DNA of 64,000 nt from Pelistega sp. GTDB lineage: Bacteria > Pseudomonadota > Gammaproteobacteria > Burkholderiales > Burkholderiaceae_B. This document shows positions 19,101 to 28,757 of the stretch, piece by piece. The DNA lies in contig JAUNUI010000014.1 in the NCBI GenBank assembly GCA_030538255.1, positions 1-64,000 of the forward strand, in the 5' to 3' direction. The notes under the pieces are model-generated. The model was given only the letters and a program-made list of their open reading frames with translations. It ran no database searches and was not told where the DNA came from. How positions within the stretch are numbered: the stretch's first letter is position 1; each line of letters opens with the position of its first letter. The translations under genes and the position numbers were made by a program.

Positions 19101-19665
19101 CAAATACGGGGTGATCAATATACACCCCATCAAGAATCAGATTCGCACTCTCACGGGTCCACTTAATCCCACTCAAGGCCAATTCACCCAGTTGTACTGG
19201 TAAGGTACTGCCATCAGCCTGGACAAAAGAGAAGCGGTCAAGACGAATCTTATCAATCAACACTTCCACAGGCAGTTCAGGCAATTGGAATGGACTGCTG
19301 CTCGTGGTTTCTGCTTCTACCTGTTGCTGCAAGAGTTCAACCCGCAGCTCTTCAACCGCGAATAAACTAACATGCGCACGCGAGCGCCAGAGATCACGCC
19401 AGCGCACGGCAATCTCAATATTATCGGCCTCAATTCGCATCGCTTCATTTTCAAGCTTAAAGTGATCAATCTTTAAGCCCTGCATAATGGAGCCGCGAAT
19501 CACGCCCATCTCAGCACCCAGTGCGGGCATGGCGCGATTCAAGATAAAGCTTGAACCACTATTAGTAAAGAACACCCAGGCAAAAGCCAGCAATACCAAA
19601 AGCAGGAACCATAATAGAATTCCCCAGACACTTTTGAAGGAACGAAGTAAGCGATTCTTAATCAT
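13168..19665 (-). CDS. tamB: TamB-like translocation and assembly protein, enlarged by internal triplication
   Basis: Inner-membrane-anchored periplasmic beta-taco protein that works with outer-membrane TamA in envelope biogenesis (outer-membrane protein insertion, phospholipid transport). It has an N-terminal membrane anchor (residues about 14-34), long beta-repeat domains and a C-terminal DUF490/TamB domain (GRGPDSSGADLALLFSVG; FVYRRFFAD at the end). At 2165 residues it is far longer than E. coli TamB (1259). Three paralogous blocks of about 490 residues start near residues 320, 810 and 1311; each has SxWNxQxLSG, DIxLxxGxxxI and WxxGxxxxxxxxPxxxxxxI-type motifs in the same order. A Gln/Thr/Ala low-complexity linker lies at 735-797. 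It follows tamA with a 1-bp gap. Confidence 0.92.
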   Translation of the reverse strand: MIKNRLLRSFKSVWGILLWFLLLVLLAFAWVFFTNSGSSFILNRAMPALGAEMGVIRGSIMQGLKIDHFKLENEAMRIEADNIEIAVRWRDLWRSRAHVSLFAVEELRVELLQQQVEAETTSSSPFQLPELPVEVLIDKIRLDRFSFVQADGSTLPVQLGELALSGIKWTRESANLILDGVYIDHPVFDSLIKGEVRLEQLGNPDWPLFIHLYSSNQGKIISSPLCLNPPQVQAENKIQTDLACNLDLSLSLTGSLKALKLEMAGSGQEVVLKADGLMNIFAPLLLENLDLQFSVPNSTQLNAQVTSEHDTDGLQKLVADVQAERLDLSNIMTSSLVGGRLHLSTEATGLSQFKRAEMRLELGSGSVWNAQTLSGDVDLAMDLRQVFTPQAVQAPTTDGIQEQPNQGFVLEDVIFERANINLRVGDNHIQTQGEFGQTGDNLRVDAELPKLEHVWPKIGYAAQVKGDLQGSVREHSLNLNGFYQVADSQELGQAPIAFDIQGSGTAKDLLQIPFWRGSLDQLQVKHLDFALDSAGKMAAEVLLDNAVQWQVGEAEFRLKVPGDKVASIKHQGSSQSGAVLSSIGEVKQLAVSQKLMQLLNLPLDEQSRASKTKYDDVLYDIKWNLAQSPALKLQLELQRQGQRFLPINPDIPLDVKQLTVLLEQTEQSQLYRLKAQGDGDKSSVDVDLNMDASTSFLLQDGHADIRFSDDSSLRIQGNTLVLQDATALEAISRARMDNNAQVQRQSAVQTLASAEMLASAEMLGQTQTPAQTQTQADTLAPEQAQAQTQAGTGANPDKSTVWHAVRVTLEADKLDLYALSLGAVKNTNLSTKLVLDGVVDSQEHLREVMLVGDVLPGSQWLKQALDGHLQAHIDLQEYWPAYHQAWAQLLSDTLSSSISSEGQPSGVVSSQEAAIANQKLIEEHKANQHPQALPNHLSAYYEKIKLKDVDINLRLGEQSLVAQGALGADSDRLQLQANMPALAQIVPSLHGGALLDAKLQGRLFAHALDAQVQFTPNLKQKDNVLHLELKASGGSAEQRLDAWTYELQTLQAQFVDIALNLQDAVKLAYTAEQDLLPSASTPTSSDAAVQPSSAENAAAIVPLTTSATRLPAIWQVGPARLQLRMPNGRTAQITHEASEGQGKQIQSKGVFSDLSLSQPIVDRLMALIDTLSTGANLAASPASLRDAKQEMVFKGQWDVDTRKSVAADVLLERTDGSGVWPIKTPVPFDFDRLSLQATPRQEQSGFDLLVQAQGQNSHLNSTLWLDLDSPLVLQDGEIDMVLPDKTGVKGFAKIVRSGVDGEIQTIDVDLDAKHLALDKLSFGAVPPALLNGKVKGTAVLSDLHGLLSANLQADFAPDSIWNKQKLSGRADVNLTRVIDNLQVAPPAGFDPHIYLIEKADIDLQIGSNTIKSAGAFGKTGDELNMDIRLPRLADLYPGLEGGAMLKGKLKGAINNHEIDVVADYVQTGSFNAKGAQPIHAEIKAQGAWHKLAVNKQGWSGAISKLNASYQGFSVSQDQVAGVHFVPVGSQNQPEWNLGASTFTVRLPGNHTVKVQQLGSTGKDGLWSSKGAISRFVVSPAVINDLNKMFGDLLPASSTTTQRGGVIVRNPNLAKVNDLIFDLNWDLAYNGALLGDVNVRRVSGDILVPTETPFALGLSQLATQLKFQQAGPGSSVLNGDLQIQTRDKGNVALTLRSDFKGLTPNLRGGTSLQAKGSIQDIAWASVFTNDLLSLGGALDFDVSLQSRANGQWDSQGQINGRNLRIVEVENGIRLLNGTLRGSFHNTSVTIDSLHFPSVIRVVPSEWRTRQWIEENPPAQNGSLNLTGKWDIARSVGDMRAVLDHYPIIQRSDRFVMLSGAIDLDAALPKVSLTGKVTADAGWASIDILDTVPTVDSDVIVLKPGQTEYQAPPPSTTDLAMNLTVDLGPRFYLVGMGLNSGLVGSINLLQEQGRLTAEGEFRTRGGAIEAYGQRLQIRRGQIAFSGNITNPTLNIEAIRTGTEVEAGLRVIGTAKNPKITLVSYPDVSEVEKLSWLIMGRGPDSSGADLALLFSVGSSLIGGEEPFYRKLGIDDIGVSSGGVGDSDNILPDRTVADSTAYRGYGESDQFFYASKKFGDSWRLSVEQALTGTGTVVRGSYSLMRHLTMDLKLGTVNGLEFVYRRFFAD
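17277..17463 (-). repeat. In-frame low-complexity segment in tamB
   Basis: Encodes residues 735-797, rich in Gln, Thr and Ala, including an AEMLAS 18-bp tandem duplication and CAGACT hexamers (QTQTQ). It lies in the second of the three large repeats and has no counterpart in the other two. Confidence 0.65.
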
Positions 19666-19666
19666 C

Positions 19667-21478
19667 TTAGAAGGCGATTCCTAAAGAGAAATGCAGTCGT
19701 AGTTTCTTATCCCGTTGGCCATAGGCCAAGTCAATATTAATAGGACCGGCAGGTGTCTTAATCAAGGCACCGACACCATAACCCGCATGCAACTTCATAT
19801 CACGGAATGAAGGCGCTGCATCACCCACATCAACAAACACGCCCATACCAAAAATATCATCGAAGTAGTGCATATACTCGACGCTAGCGACGGCCAAAGC
19901 ACGGGTACCAATCACCGTATCGCCAATTTTATTCCCTATACCATAATATTTATAGCCGCGAATCGTCCGCGCACCACCGGTACGATAACCAAAGTCATCG
20001 GGGAAAATGGTATCGTCGGCAGCCCAAACCTTACCGACCTCCGCACGCACCGTAACGACATCACGTCGCCCCATCGGGAACCAAACTTGACCTCGTGCTG
20101 AAGCGCGCGCAAAGTTAGTGTTTTGTTTGAGGTTGCGCCCTATACCCACACCCACTTGCACCAAATTACCGCTGCGAGGGTCATATTTACTGTCTACATC
20201 TCGGCGCAATATATCATAGGAGGCGACTACAGCAGGTAGCTTAAATTCCGGATTGACGGGGTCATCCTTACGCTTGACACTATCATAGGTCGCCAATATA
20301 GAGAAGTTTCTTTCCCACTCTACGCGGCTATTGGGATCAAGCTTAAATTCATGCTTACGACGCCAACCCAAGCCTAGACTCGTGACTTTCTCATTGCTGA
20401 TATCAGTGCGCCTAGCCATCAAACCGAGACTATCGACGGAACCATCTTCATTCGGTGGTAGGTAGAAGTCGGTATACAGACGTTGATTGTCCTTATCCAC
20501 ACCCGCACCAGCCTCGAAAATAATTGGCAAACCAAAAATCACTCTTTGCTCATACATGCCTTCTAGGCGCCCACCGACTACATCGTCAATACCAAAAGAG
20601 CCCGTCACGACACGCGCAGGCCCTTCGGTCACGCGTACGGTCACAGGGAGCTCAGCGGTCTCTTGCTGGTAAATTTCTTCGCCTGGTGGTGTTTTTAAAT
20701 TGACGAAAGCACCACGGAAGAAATTAGTCGATTGCAGCTGTTGTTGCCACTCATCGAGCATCTTTTGCTCAAAACGTGTGCCGGGTGCATACTGCACATA
20801 GCGGTTCACCAAGCTAGCGGGCACCCGACGCAAACCAATCACTTCAATATGGCCTAACGTCACACTCGGACCGCTATCGATTAAAGTCGTCGTGGCCACA
20901 CTCGAGGTTTCTGGGTTCACCACCGCTTGAGAATGTGCTAATCGTGCGAGAAAAAAGTCTTGCGCTTGTACTTGGTCCAAAAGGCGGGTCTTGGACGAGC
21001 TCCACCGTGCATTAATAAAGTCTTCGCCTACAGGCAAGCCCCAGGACTGACGTAATCCCTCCACACGCTCGCTGTATTCAGGCGCTAAAATTCGTCCCTT
21101 AAACAGGGTATCAACATGGGTAACTTTAGAGATTTCACCTGGTTCGATTGAGATGTCCCAAGTGTCGCCTCCAATATCCTCACCCACTTCAAGGGTGACA
21201 ACTGGGTCAAAATAACCCTTGGTGGCTAAGGCAGAAACAACCGCATCGTGGCCCTTGCGACGAATACGCGCAGCCTCACCGCCGTCTTGGTCATCGGCCT
21301 GGCGTACGATAGCCCCGACGCCTTTTTGTACTACTTCTAAGACATCGGGAGGCAAGCCGCTAGGGTCAATGACCACCTCGGGCTTGGTATTCTTGGCTGC
21401 TTCTGTACTGTCTTGAGCCCACAGCGATGCGGGCATTAAGCATAAGAGTGTTAATACATAGCGACCAATTCTTGACAT
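19667..21478 (-). CDS. tamA: Outer-membrane translocation and assembly module TamA
   Basis: Omp85/BamA-superfamily outer-membrane barrel partner of TamB. The 603-residue precursor begins with a signal peptide (MSRIGRYVLTLLCLMPASLWA). POTRA domains follow (HVDTLFKGRILAPEY; GHIEVIGLRRVPASLVNRYV), then the 16-strand barrel with the Omp85 motif GGARTIRGYKYYGIG and the terminal strand LRLHFSLGIAF ending in Phe. Length is close to E. coli TamA (577). It overlaps functionally with tamB one base downstream and begins 27 bp after apbC, so apbC-tamA-tamB is probably one transcript. Confidence 0.95.
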   Translation of the reverse strand: MSRIGRYVLTLLCLMPASLWAQDSTEAAKNTKPEVVIDPSGLPPDVLEVVQKGVGAIVRQADDQDGGEAARIRRKGHDAVVSALATKGYFDPVVTLEVGEDIGGDTWDISIEPGEISKVTHVDTLFKGRILAPEYSERVEGLRQSWGLPVGEDFINARWSSSKTRLLDQVQAQDFFLARLAHSQAVVNPETSSVATTTLIDSGPSVTLGHIEVIGLRRVPASLVNRYVQYAPGTRFEQKMLDEWQQQLQSTNFFRGAFVNLKTPPGEEIYQQETAELPVTVRVTEGPARVVTGSFGIDDVVGGRLEGMYEQRVIFGLPIIFEAGAGVDKDNQRLYTDFYLPPNEDGSVDSLGLMARRTDISNEKVTSLGLGWRRKHEFKLDPNSRVEWERNFSILATYDSVKRKDDPVNPEFKLPAVVASYDILRRDVDSKYDPRSGNLVQVGVGIGRNLKQNTNFARASARGQVWFPMGRRDVVTVRAEVGKVWAADDTIFPDDFGYRTGGARTIRGYKYYGIGNKIGDTVIGTRALAVASVEYMHYFDDIFGMGVFVDVGDAAPSFRDMKLHAGYGVGALIKTPAGPINIDLAYGQRDKKLRLHFSLGIAF

Positions 21479-21505
21479 GGAAAACTAATACGTTGAGTTA
21501 ACATA

Positions 21506-22597
21506 TTAGTGTTTTACCACAATTGGAGGGAATTTATGAGCCATATCTAGGGGTTGATTAGAAACATTAATCGCCACCTTACGAGCGATTAGGCGATAAC
21601 GCTGGCTCGCATCTGCTTGTGGATCCGCGGAAACAATCGGCTTACCTGCATCGGAGAACTCACGGACCTGCATAGCAAGAGGCAAACCACCTAAATACGG
21701 GAGTTTCAAGGTCTTGGCCATATTTTCCCCGCCATGCTCACCAAAGATATGCTCCTCATGACCGCACTTCGAGCAGACATGCACACTCATATTTTCAACA
21801 ATACCCAGGATTGGCACATTCACCTTATTGAACATATCCACGCCCTTGCGCACATCAAGTAAAGCTAAGTCTTGTGGGGTTGTCACAATCACTGAACCCG
21901 CAACAGGAATCTTCTGCGCCATAGAGAGGGCAATATCCCCTGTACCTGGGGGCATATCAACGATTAAGTAATCGAGCTCAGGCCAGGCGGTAAGGCTCAA
22001 TAATTGATTTAAGGCTTGCACCACCATAGGACCACGCCAAATAGCGGCTTGATCATCATTCAGTAAAAAGCCAAACGAGTTCACATAAACACCATGCGCT
22101 TTCGGCGGAATCATATGTTTATTCTCGTCAAGCTCCGGTTTACCACGTAGGCCTAATAAGAGTGGCTGGCTTGGACCATAGATATCGGCATCTAAGATAC
22201 CCACATTCGCCCCTGATTGCGCTAAGGCGATGGCGAGGTTCACCGATGTCGTACTTTTACCCACACCGCCCTTACCTGATGCGACGGCAATAATATTTTT
22301 AATTGTTTCAATGGGTTTTAGGCCATCTTGAACCTTATGTTTCTCGACACCATTTACCCAATTCAACTGTACGGATGTAATACCCTGAGGCGCTAAGAGT
22401 TGTTCGATTTGTTGTTGAATAGCGCCTTGGTCCGCAGCACTACAGAAATAACCAGGCTTAAAGCGAATTGTTGCCTTAGAACCATTGAGCGCAATATCGT
22501 TGGCTTTAATTTTATGACCGATGGGCTCGCCGATAATCGGGTCTTTAAGGCCGCTTAATACATTAAGTAAGTCGTTAGCTGAAACATTTACTGACAT
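21506..22597 (-). CDS. apbC: Iron-sulfur cluster carrier protein, Mrp/ApbC family
   Basis: A P-loop ATPase that binds and transfers Fe-S clusters in the cytoplasm. The 363 residues comprise an N-terminal MIP18/DUF59 domain (DVLNVLSGLKDPIIG start), the deviant Walker A GKGGVGKSTTSVNLA at about residue 110, DADIYGPSQP, VDMPPGTGD and the cluster-binding CSKC pair. Normal length. First gene of the minus-strand run leading into tamA. The divergent gene at 22694 shares its 96-bp upstream region. Confidence 0.95.
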   Translation of the reverse strand: MSVNVSANDLLNVLSGLKDPIIGEPIGHKIKANDIALNGSKATIRFKPGYFCSAADQGAIQQQIEQLLAPQGITSVQLNWVNGVEKHKVQDGLKPIETIKNIIAVASGKGGVGKSTTSVNLAIALAQSGANVGILDADIYGPSQPLLLGLRGKPELDENKHMIPPKAHGVYVNSFGFLLNDDQAAIWRGPMVVQALNQLLSLTAWPELDYLIVDMPPGTGDIALSMAQKIPVAGSVIVTTPQDLALLDVRKGVDMFNKVNVPILGIVENMSVHVCSKCGHEEHIFGEHGGENMAKTLKLPYLGGLPLAMQVREFSDAGKPIVSADPQADASQRYRLIARKVAINVSNQPLDMAHKFPPIVVKH

Positions 22598-22693
22598 AAT
22601 ACATCCAAATCTAGTAGTAGAATAGAATTAATCATAACGTGTTTATGCGAAAATAGTTCGTAAACACCTTTAACTTCTCGGAGTATATCGCTC

Positions 22694-22984
22694 ATGCAAG
22701 ATTTTTTAGGCAATTTATTTAGAGGGATTTTATTTATCACTCTGACCATCGCCGGCCTAGTCTTAACCTTCTTCTTTATTGCTTTTGCCGTGGTGGTATT
22801 AGGCGTGTTGTATATCGTCTCCCTAGTGCGCGGCAAGAAATTCTCTGCCTCAGATTATTGGCAGCAGACCCGTCAACGGGCCCAGCAAACCCAATCTCAG
22901 TTTAATGGCCGCTTTAAGCAACCCAGCTACAGCCGTCGCAAACCAGAGGATGTAACGGACGTGGAGATTCGTGAAATTAAATAG
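22694..22984 (+). CDS. Small two-helix membrane protein, unknown function
   Basis: A 96-residue protein with a hydrophobic N-terminal half (about residues 8-45, enough for one long or two short membrane helices, FFFIAFAVVVLGVLYIVSLV) followed by a basic, Gln-rich cytoplasmic tail. I do not recognise a family. A CGGAG Shine-Dalgarno lies 13 bases upstream. It is divergent from apbC and followed by hairpins before metG. The ORF looks real from its amphipathic design and clean context, but nothing points to a job. Confidence 0.7.
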   Translation: MQDFLGNLFRGILFITLTIAGLVLTFFFIAFAVVVLGVLYIVSLVRGKKFSASDYWQQTRQRAQQTQSQFNGRFKQPSYSRRKPEDVTDVEIREIK

Positions 22985-23140
22985 TCTGTGTTTGGAGCAA
23001 ATTCATTAAGGTGTACTTCTTATATCCTTGCTCGACTTATAAATCCGATCAGTACAGACGCAAAAACACGAGGCGATAGCACGCCATAAAATTCCTTTGG
23101 CCCGTCTCTTATTTCAGCTCTGAATCAGTGAAGTTCTCCT

Positions 23141-23208
23141 AAGGCGCTCCTCAACAAGTCAAGGGCGCCTTTACTTTTACGCTCGTTGCCGCCAAAAAGC
23201 GGCGCCCT
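23141..23208 (+). terminator. Overlapping, mutually exclusive hairpins before metG
   Basis: AAGGCGC (23141-23147) pairs with GCGCCTT (23165-23171), but the overlapping AGGGCGCC (23162-23169) can instead pair with GGCGCCCT (23201-23208), which also competes with the GCCGC/GCGGC stem at 23188-23202; a T run follows. It ends the 22694 transcript at least. The remaining bases of the 309-bp gap show nothing else. Confidence 0.65.
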
Positions 23209-23293
23209 TTTATATCTGTTTCCCCCAAAACGCCGAAAAATCCTTGTATATCGTCTAAAATCATTCTTTTGCTTCTAGAAAAATTCGATAAAC

Positions 23294-25366
23294 ATGACTC
23301 GTACTATTTTTGTTACCACAGCACTGCCGTACGCTAACGGCTCCTTCCATATTGGTCACATCATGGAATATATCCAAGCGGATATTTGGGTGCGAGCCAT
23401 GCGAATGTCGGGCCATACGGTACACTTTGTTTGTGCCGATGATGCACACGGTGCGCCGATTATGCTCAAAGCTGAGAAAGACGGCATTACGCCTGAAGAG
23501 TTAGTCGCACGCATTGCTAATGAGCGCCCTACCTACCTTAACGGCTTTCATATCAAGTTTGACCATTGGCATAGCACGCATAGCCCAGAGAATACGGAAA
23601 TTTCTGGCATTATTTATAAAGCGTTAAAAGACAATGGCTTAATTAGTCAGCGTACGATTGAACAATTCTACGACCCTGTGAAGGGCATGTTCCTGCCTGA
23701 CCGCTATATTAAGGGTGAGTGCCCAACCTGTCACGCTAAGGATCAGTATGGCGATGCCTGTGAAGTTTGTAGCTCGGTATATCAACCGACTGAATTGATT
23801 AATCCTTACTCAACCTTGAGTAATGCCACACCAGTCTTGAAGACCTCCGAACACTTCTTCTTTAATCTCTCAGACCCACGCTGCGTCGAGTTCCTCCATG
23901 AATGGACTCACGGCACGAATCGTCAAGGCAATAAGCGCTTACAGTCTGAAGTCTTAGCCAAAACCCGCGAGTGGCTTGGTGATGATGCGGAGAACAGCAA
24001 ACTCAATGACTGGGATATCTCGCGTGATGCGCCTTATTTTGGCATTGAAATCCCTGATGCACCAGGCAAGTATTTCTATGTGTGGTTGGATGCGCCGGTT
24101 GGCTATCTTGCCTCTTTAAAAGCCTATTGCGACCTGAATGGCCTAGACTTTGATGCCATTCTTGACCCGAATGGCGACACTGAGCAGATTCACTTTATCG
24201 GTAAAGATATTATTTATTTCCACGCCCTCTTCTGGCCAGCGATGTTAAAGTTCTCAGGTCGTAAAGTACCTGATCAGTTGAATGCTCATGGCTTTATTAC
24301 CGTCAGTGGTGAGAAGATGTCGAAGAGCCGTGGCACAGGTATTTCACCCTTGCGCTACTTAGATCTGGATATGAATGCCGAATGGATGCGCTACTATATC
24401 GCCGCCAAGTTGAACTCTAAGGTTGAGGACGTGGACTTCAATCCTGATGACTTTATCGCTCGTGTGAATGCTGACCTCATTGGTAAATACATTAATATTG
24501 CCAGCCGTGCCGCTAACTTTATTAGCAAACACTTTGATGGTCAATTAGCGTATCACGGTGGCGAGAACGAGATTCGCGCTGAAATCGAGCCCTTGGTAAA
24601 AGCGGTGAGTGCCGACTTTGAAGCCCGCGAATATGGACGCGCCATCCGCACCATGATGACGTATGCCGACACCATTAACCAAGCCTTCGACCAAGCACAG
24701 CCTTGGGTCTTAGCCAAGGGTATTAGCAGTGCCGATGATGAGCAGAAAGCGCAATTACAAGCGATTTGCTCGCGTGCGATTGCTGGCTTTAAAGCACTCT
24801 CGGTCTTATTAAGCCCAGTACTTCCTGTACTAAGCCAACGTGTTGCGCAAGAACTCTTTAGTTTAGATCGCAACTTTGTCTGGTCTGATGCGGTCGAATT
24901 ACCAAGCACTATTGCCCCATTTAAACATTTAATGCAACGTGTTGATATCGCCCAAGTTGATGCCTTACTTGAACCCCCTGTTGAAGTTGCACCGACACCA
25001 AAACCAGGCGGTGAAGAAATCGCCGAAACCATTAAGATTGACGATTTCGCCAAGATTGACCTACGTATTGCCAAGATTGTGAATTGCGAACATGTCGAAG
25101 GGTCTGACAAATTGTTACGTCTGACGCTAGATGTTGGCGAAGGCAAGCACCGCAATGTCTTCTCGGGTATTAAATCGGCCTATCAACCTGAGGATTTAAT
25201 TGGCAAACTTACTGTGATGGTGGCTAACTTAGCACCACGCAAAATGAAGTTCGGCATCTCTGAAGGTATGGTCTTAGCCGGTAGCGATGCCGACGAAAAG
25301 AACAATCCTGGAATTTACATTTTGGAACCATGGGAAGGTGCCCAAGTTGGCATGCGTGTGCGATAA
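23294..25366 (+). CDS. metG: Methionyl-tRNA synthetase
   Basis: Charges tRNA-Met and initiator tRNA. The 690-residue protein is the long bacterial form: class I HIGH motif ([11 protein letters not shown], residues about 17-27), zinc knuckle ([17 protein letters not shown]), KMSKS motif ([10 protein letters not shown], about 343), anticodon-binding helices, and a C-terminal tRNA-binding/dimerisation domain ([24 protein letters not shown] onwards). Length agrees with E. coli (677). It appears to head a plus-strand group with the methyltransferases and aminopeptidase. Confidence 0.98.
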   Translation: MTRTIFVTTALPYANGSFHIGHIMEYIQADIWVRAMRMSGHTVHFVCADDAHGAPIMLKAEKDGITPEELVARIANERPTYLNGFHIKFDHWHSTHSPENTEISGIIYKALKDNGLISQRTIEQFYDPVKGMFLPDRYIKGECPTCHAKDQYGDACEVCSSVYQPTELINPYSTLSNATPVLKTSEHFFFNLSDPRCVEFLHEWTHGTNRQGNKRLQSEVLAKTREWLGDDAENSKLNDWDISRDAPYFGIEIPDAPGKYFYVWLDAPVGYLASLKAYCDLNGLDFDAILDPNGDTEQIHFIGKDIIYFHALFWPAMLKFSGRKVPDQLNAHGFITVSGEKMSKSRGTGISPLRYLDLDMNAEWMRYYIAAKLNSKVEDVDFNPDDFIARVNADLIGKYINIASRAANFISKHFDGQLAYHGGENEIRAEIEPLVKAVSADFEAREYGRAIRTMMTYADTINQAFDQAQPWVLAKGISSADDEQKAQLQAICSRAIAGFKALSVLLSPVLPVLSQRVAQELFSLDRNFVWSDAVELPSTIAPFKHLMQRVDIAQVDALLEPPVEVAPTPKPGGEEIAETIKIDDFAKIDLRIAKIVNCEHVEGSDKLLRLTLDVGEGKHRNVFSGIKSAYQPEDLIGKLTVMVANLAPRKMKFGISEGMVLAGSDADEKNNPGIYILEPWEGAQVGMRVR

Positions 25367-25401
25367 TAAGTTCTATTAGCCATTCTCCTTAAGGACTTTG
25401 A

Positions 25402-26007
25402 ATGGAATTATCGCCTTGGCAGTTTGCCAAATCTATTAATAAGAAAATTCATCTGTCAGCACCAGCCATGTTCATTCATGAGCTGGTGAAAAACCCTGGC
25501 TGTATAGGCGCTATCTGTCCTAGTTCACAGAAACTCGCTCGCTGCATGGTATCAAGAATTGATACCACACAAGAGGGTCTCATCGTAGAGCTCGGCGCAG
25601 GCACAGGGGTGATGACCCAAGCCTTATTGGACCATGGTGTCAAACCAGAGAACTTGCTTGTGATTGAGTTTGCTGACAACTTTTATTTACACTTAAAAGA
25701 GCGCTTTCCGCAACTTAGCATCATCCATGGTGATGCCGCACAACTGCGTGACTTATTACCCGCTGATGTCCAGATCAATACGATTGTCTCGAGCTTACCC
25801 TTAATCTCTTTGCCACCACCAGTGCGCCAAGCGATTGTGAGTCAATGGCAGAGTCTCTTGTGCGAAACTGGTCAAGTGGTGCAGTTCACCTATAATTTAA
25901 AGTCCACCTATTGGCAGAAAGATATTCACACTACGCACTATGAAGAAGAATTCGTCTGGGCGAATATCCCACCCGCCAAGGTGATGCGTTTTCGTTTTCA
26001 TTCCTAA
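25402..26007 (+). CDS. Class I SAM methyltransferase, phospholipid N-methyltransferase-like
   Basis: A 201-residue SAM-dependent methyltransferase. The glycine-rich motif [18 protein letters not shown] and motif II acidic region VIEFADNFY are clear, and [11 protein letters not shown] stands where motif IV lies. The opening [22 protein letters not shown] is typical of the PmtA/rRNA-dimethylase-like group that methylates phosphatidylethanolamine, though function in this lineage is untested. It sits 35 bp after metG and 14 bp before trmB, suggesting co-transcription. Confidence 0.8.
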   Translation: MELSPWQFAKSINKKIHLSAPAMFIHELVKNPGCIGAICPSSQKLARCMVSRIDTTQEGLIVELGAGTGVMTQALLDHGVKPENLLVIEFADNFYLHLKERFPQLSIIHGDAAQLRDLLPADVQINTIVSSLPLISLPPPVRQAIVSQWQSLLCETGQVVQFTYNLKSTYWQKDIHTTHYEEEFVWANIPPAKVMRFRFHS

Positions 26008-26021
26008 TTTTTTATTGTTTT

Positions 26022-27903
<1,882 letters not shown>

Positions 27904-27926
27904 ACAAAGCATTGCGGAAATATACT

Positions 27927-27976
27927 AAGGGCGGCTTACATATAGCTGCCCTTTGCTCGGATATGGCCGCCCTTTT
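27927..27976 (+). terminator. Terminator after pip
   Basis: AAGGGCGGC (27927-27935) pairs with GCCGCCCTT (27966-27974), followed by TT; an inner GCTGCCCTTT (27945-27954) could pair with the same left arm as an alternative. The rest of the gap to 28138 is AT-rich leader. Confidence 0.75.
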
Positions 27977-28138
27977 CTCGAAAAAACCTAAAAACACCCA
28001 TCCAAACTTAGGTTTTCAGCTTAAACCATTTACATTTTGCATTAAACTAACATTTGTTTACTAAAGCCTACTTGGTATTGTAAGAATTTTGTAGAATAAT
28101 AGAGCGTAAGTTCTTTTCATTTCACACAAGGAGTTGTA

Positions 28139-28576
28139 ATGGGAATTTTTAATTTTGTAAAAGAAGCTGGTGCTAAATTATTCGGTGGCTCTGAAGCCAA
28201 AGCCGCGTCTGCCGAAGAACTCAAACAAGAACTCGAGAAGCATAATCTGAATGCTGAAGGTCTAGATATTTCAGTTGACGGCGATAAAGTGACCGTTGCT
28301 GGTAAAGCACAATCAACAGAAATTGCTGAGAAAATTACCATTGCTTTAGGTAACACACTAGGTATTTCACAAGTTGAAAGCAAAGTGGAAGCCATCAGCG
28401 CAGGTATGGAATCTCGTATGTATACCGTAGTTAAGGGCGACACACTTTCTAAAATTTCTAAAGAGATGTATGGCGACCCTAACAAGTATCAAAAAATCTT
28501 TGAAGCCAACAAACCAATGTTGACTCACCCAGATAAGATTTACCCAGGTCAAGTACTACGTATTCCTGAGCTATAA
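28139..28576 (+). CDS. BON and LysM domain protein (Kbp/YgaU type)
   Basis: A 145-residue protein with an N-terminal GIFNFVKEAGAKLFG helix, a BON domain (residues about 25-85) and a C-terminal LysM domain (MYTVVKGDTLSKISKEMYG at about 96-114, ending in GQVLRIPEL). This is the arrangement of E. coli Kbp/YgaU, a cytoplasmic potassium-binding protein of stationary phase and osmotic response. There is no signal peptide, which fits Kbp rather than a peptidoglycan binder. AAGGAG precedes the ATG. Single gene with its own terminator. Confidence 0.9.
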   Translation: MGIFNFVKEAGAKLFGGSEAKAASAEELKQELEKHNLNAEGLDISVDGDKVTVAGKAQSTEIAEKITIALGNTLGISQVESKVEAISAGMESRMYTVVKGDTLSKISKEMYGDPNKYQKIFEANKPMLTHPDKIYPGQVLRIPEL

Positions 28577-28658
28577 TTTTTATCTTACAGGTTCGATTAA
28601 GGGCTTAATTGCTTAGCTACACCTTGTTTAATGCAGGAAGTGCTTAAGCCACAAATTC

Positions 28659-28689
28659 TTAAACAGCGATTTGATTAAACAGCGATTTG
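28659..28689. repeat. Tandem 16-bp repeat
   Basis: TTAAACAGCGATTTG occurs twice in direct succession (28659-28673 and 28675-28689), between the LysM gene and the ffh terminator. Confidence 0.7.
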
Positions 28690-28710
28690 CCACTTGATCA
28701 CCTAAGACGC

Positions 28711-28742
28711 AAAAAGGACTTTTCCGTGGAAAAGTCCTTTTT
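28711..28742. terminator. Strong bidirectional terminator between the LysM gene and ffh
   Basis: A perfect 15-bp stem (28711-28725 with 28728-28742) with a two-base loop, A run on one side and T run on the other. Confidence 0.93.
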
Positions 28743-28757
28743 TATGGTGATACTAAA

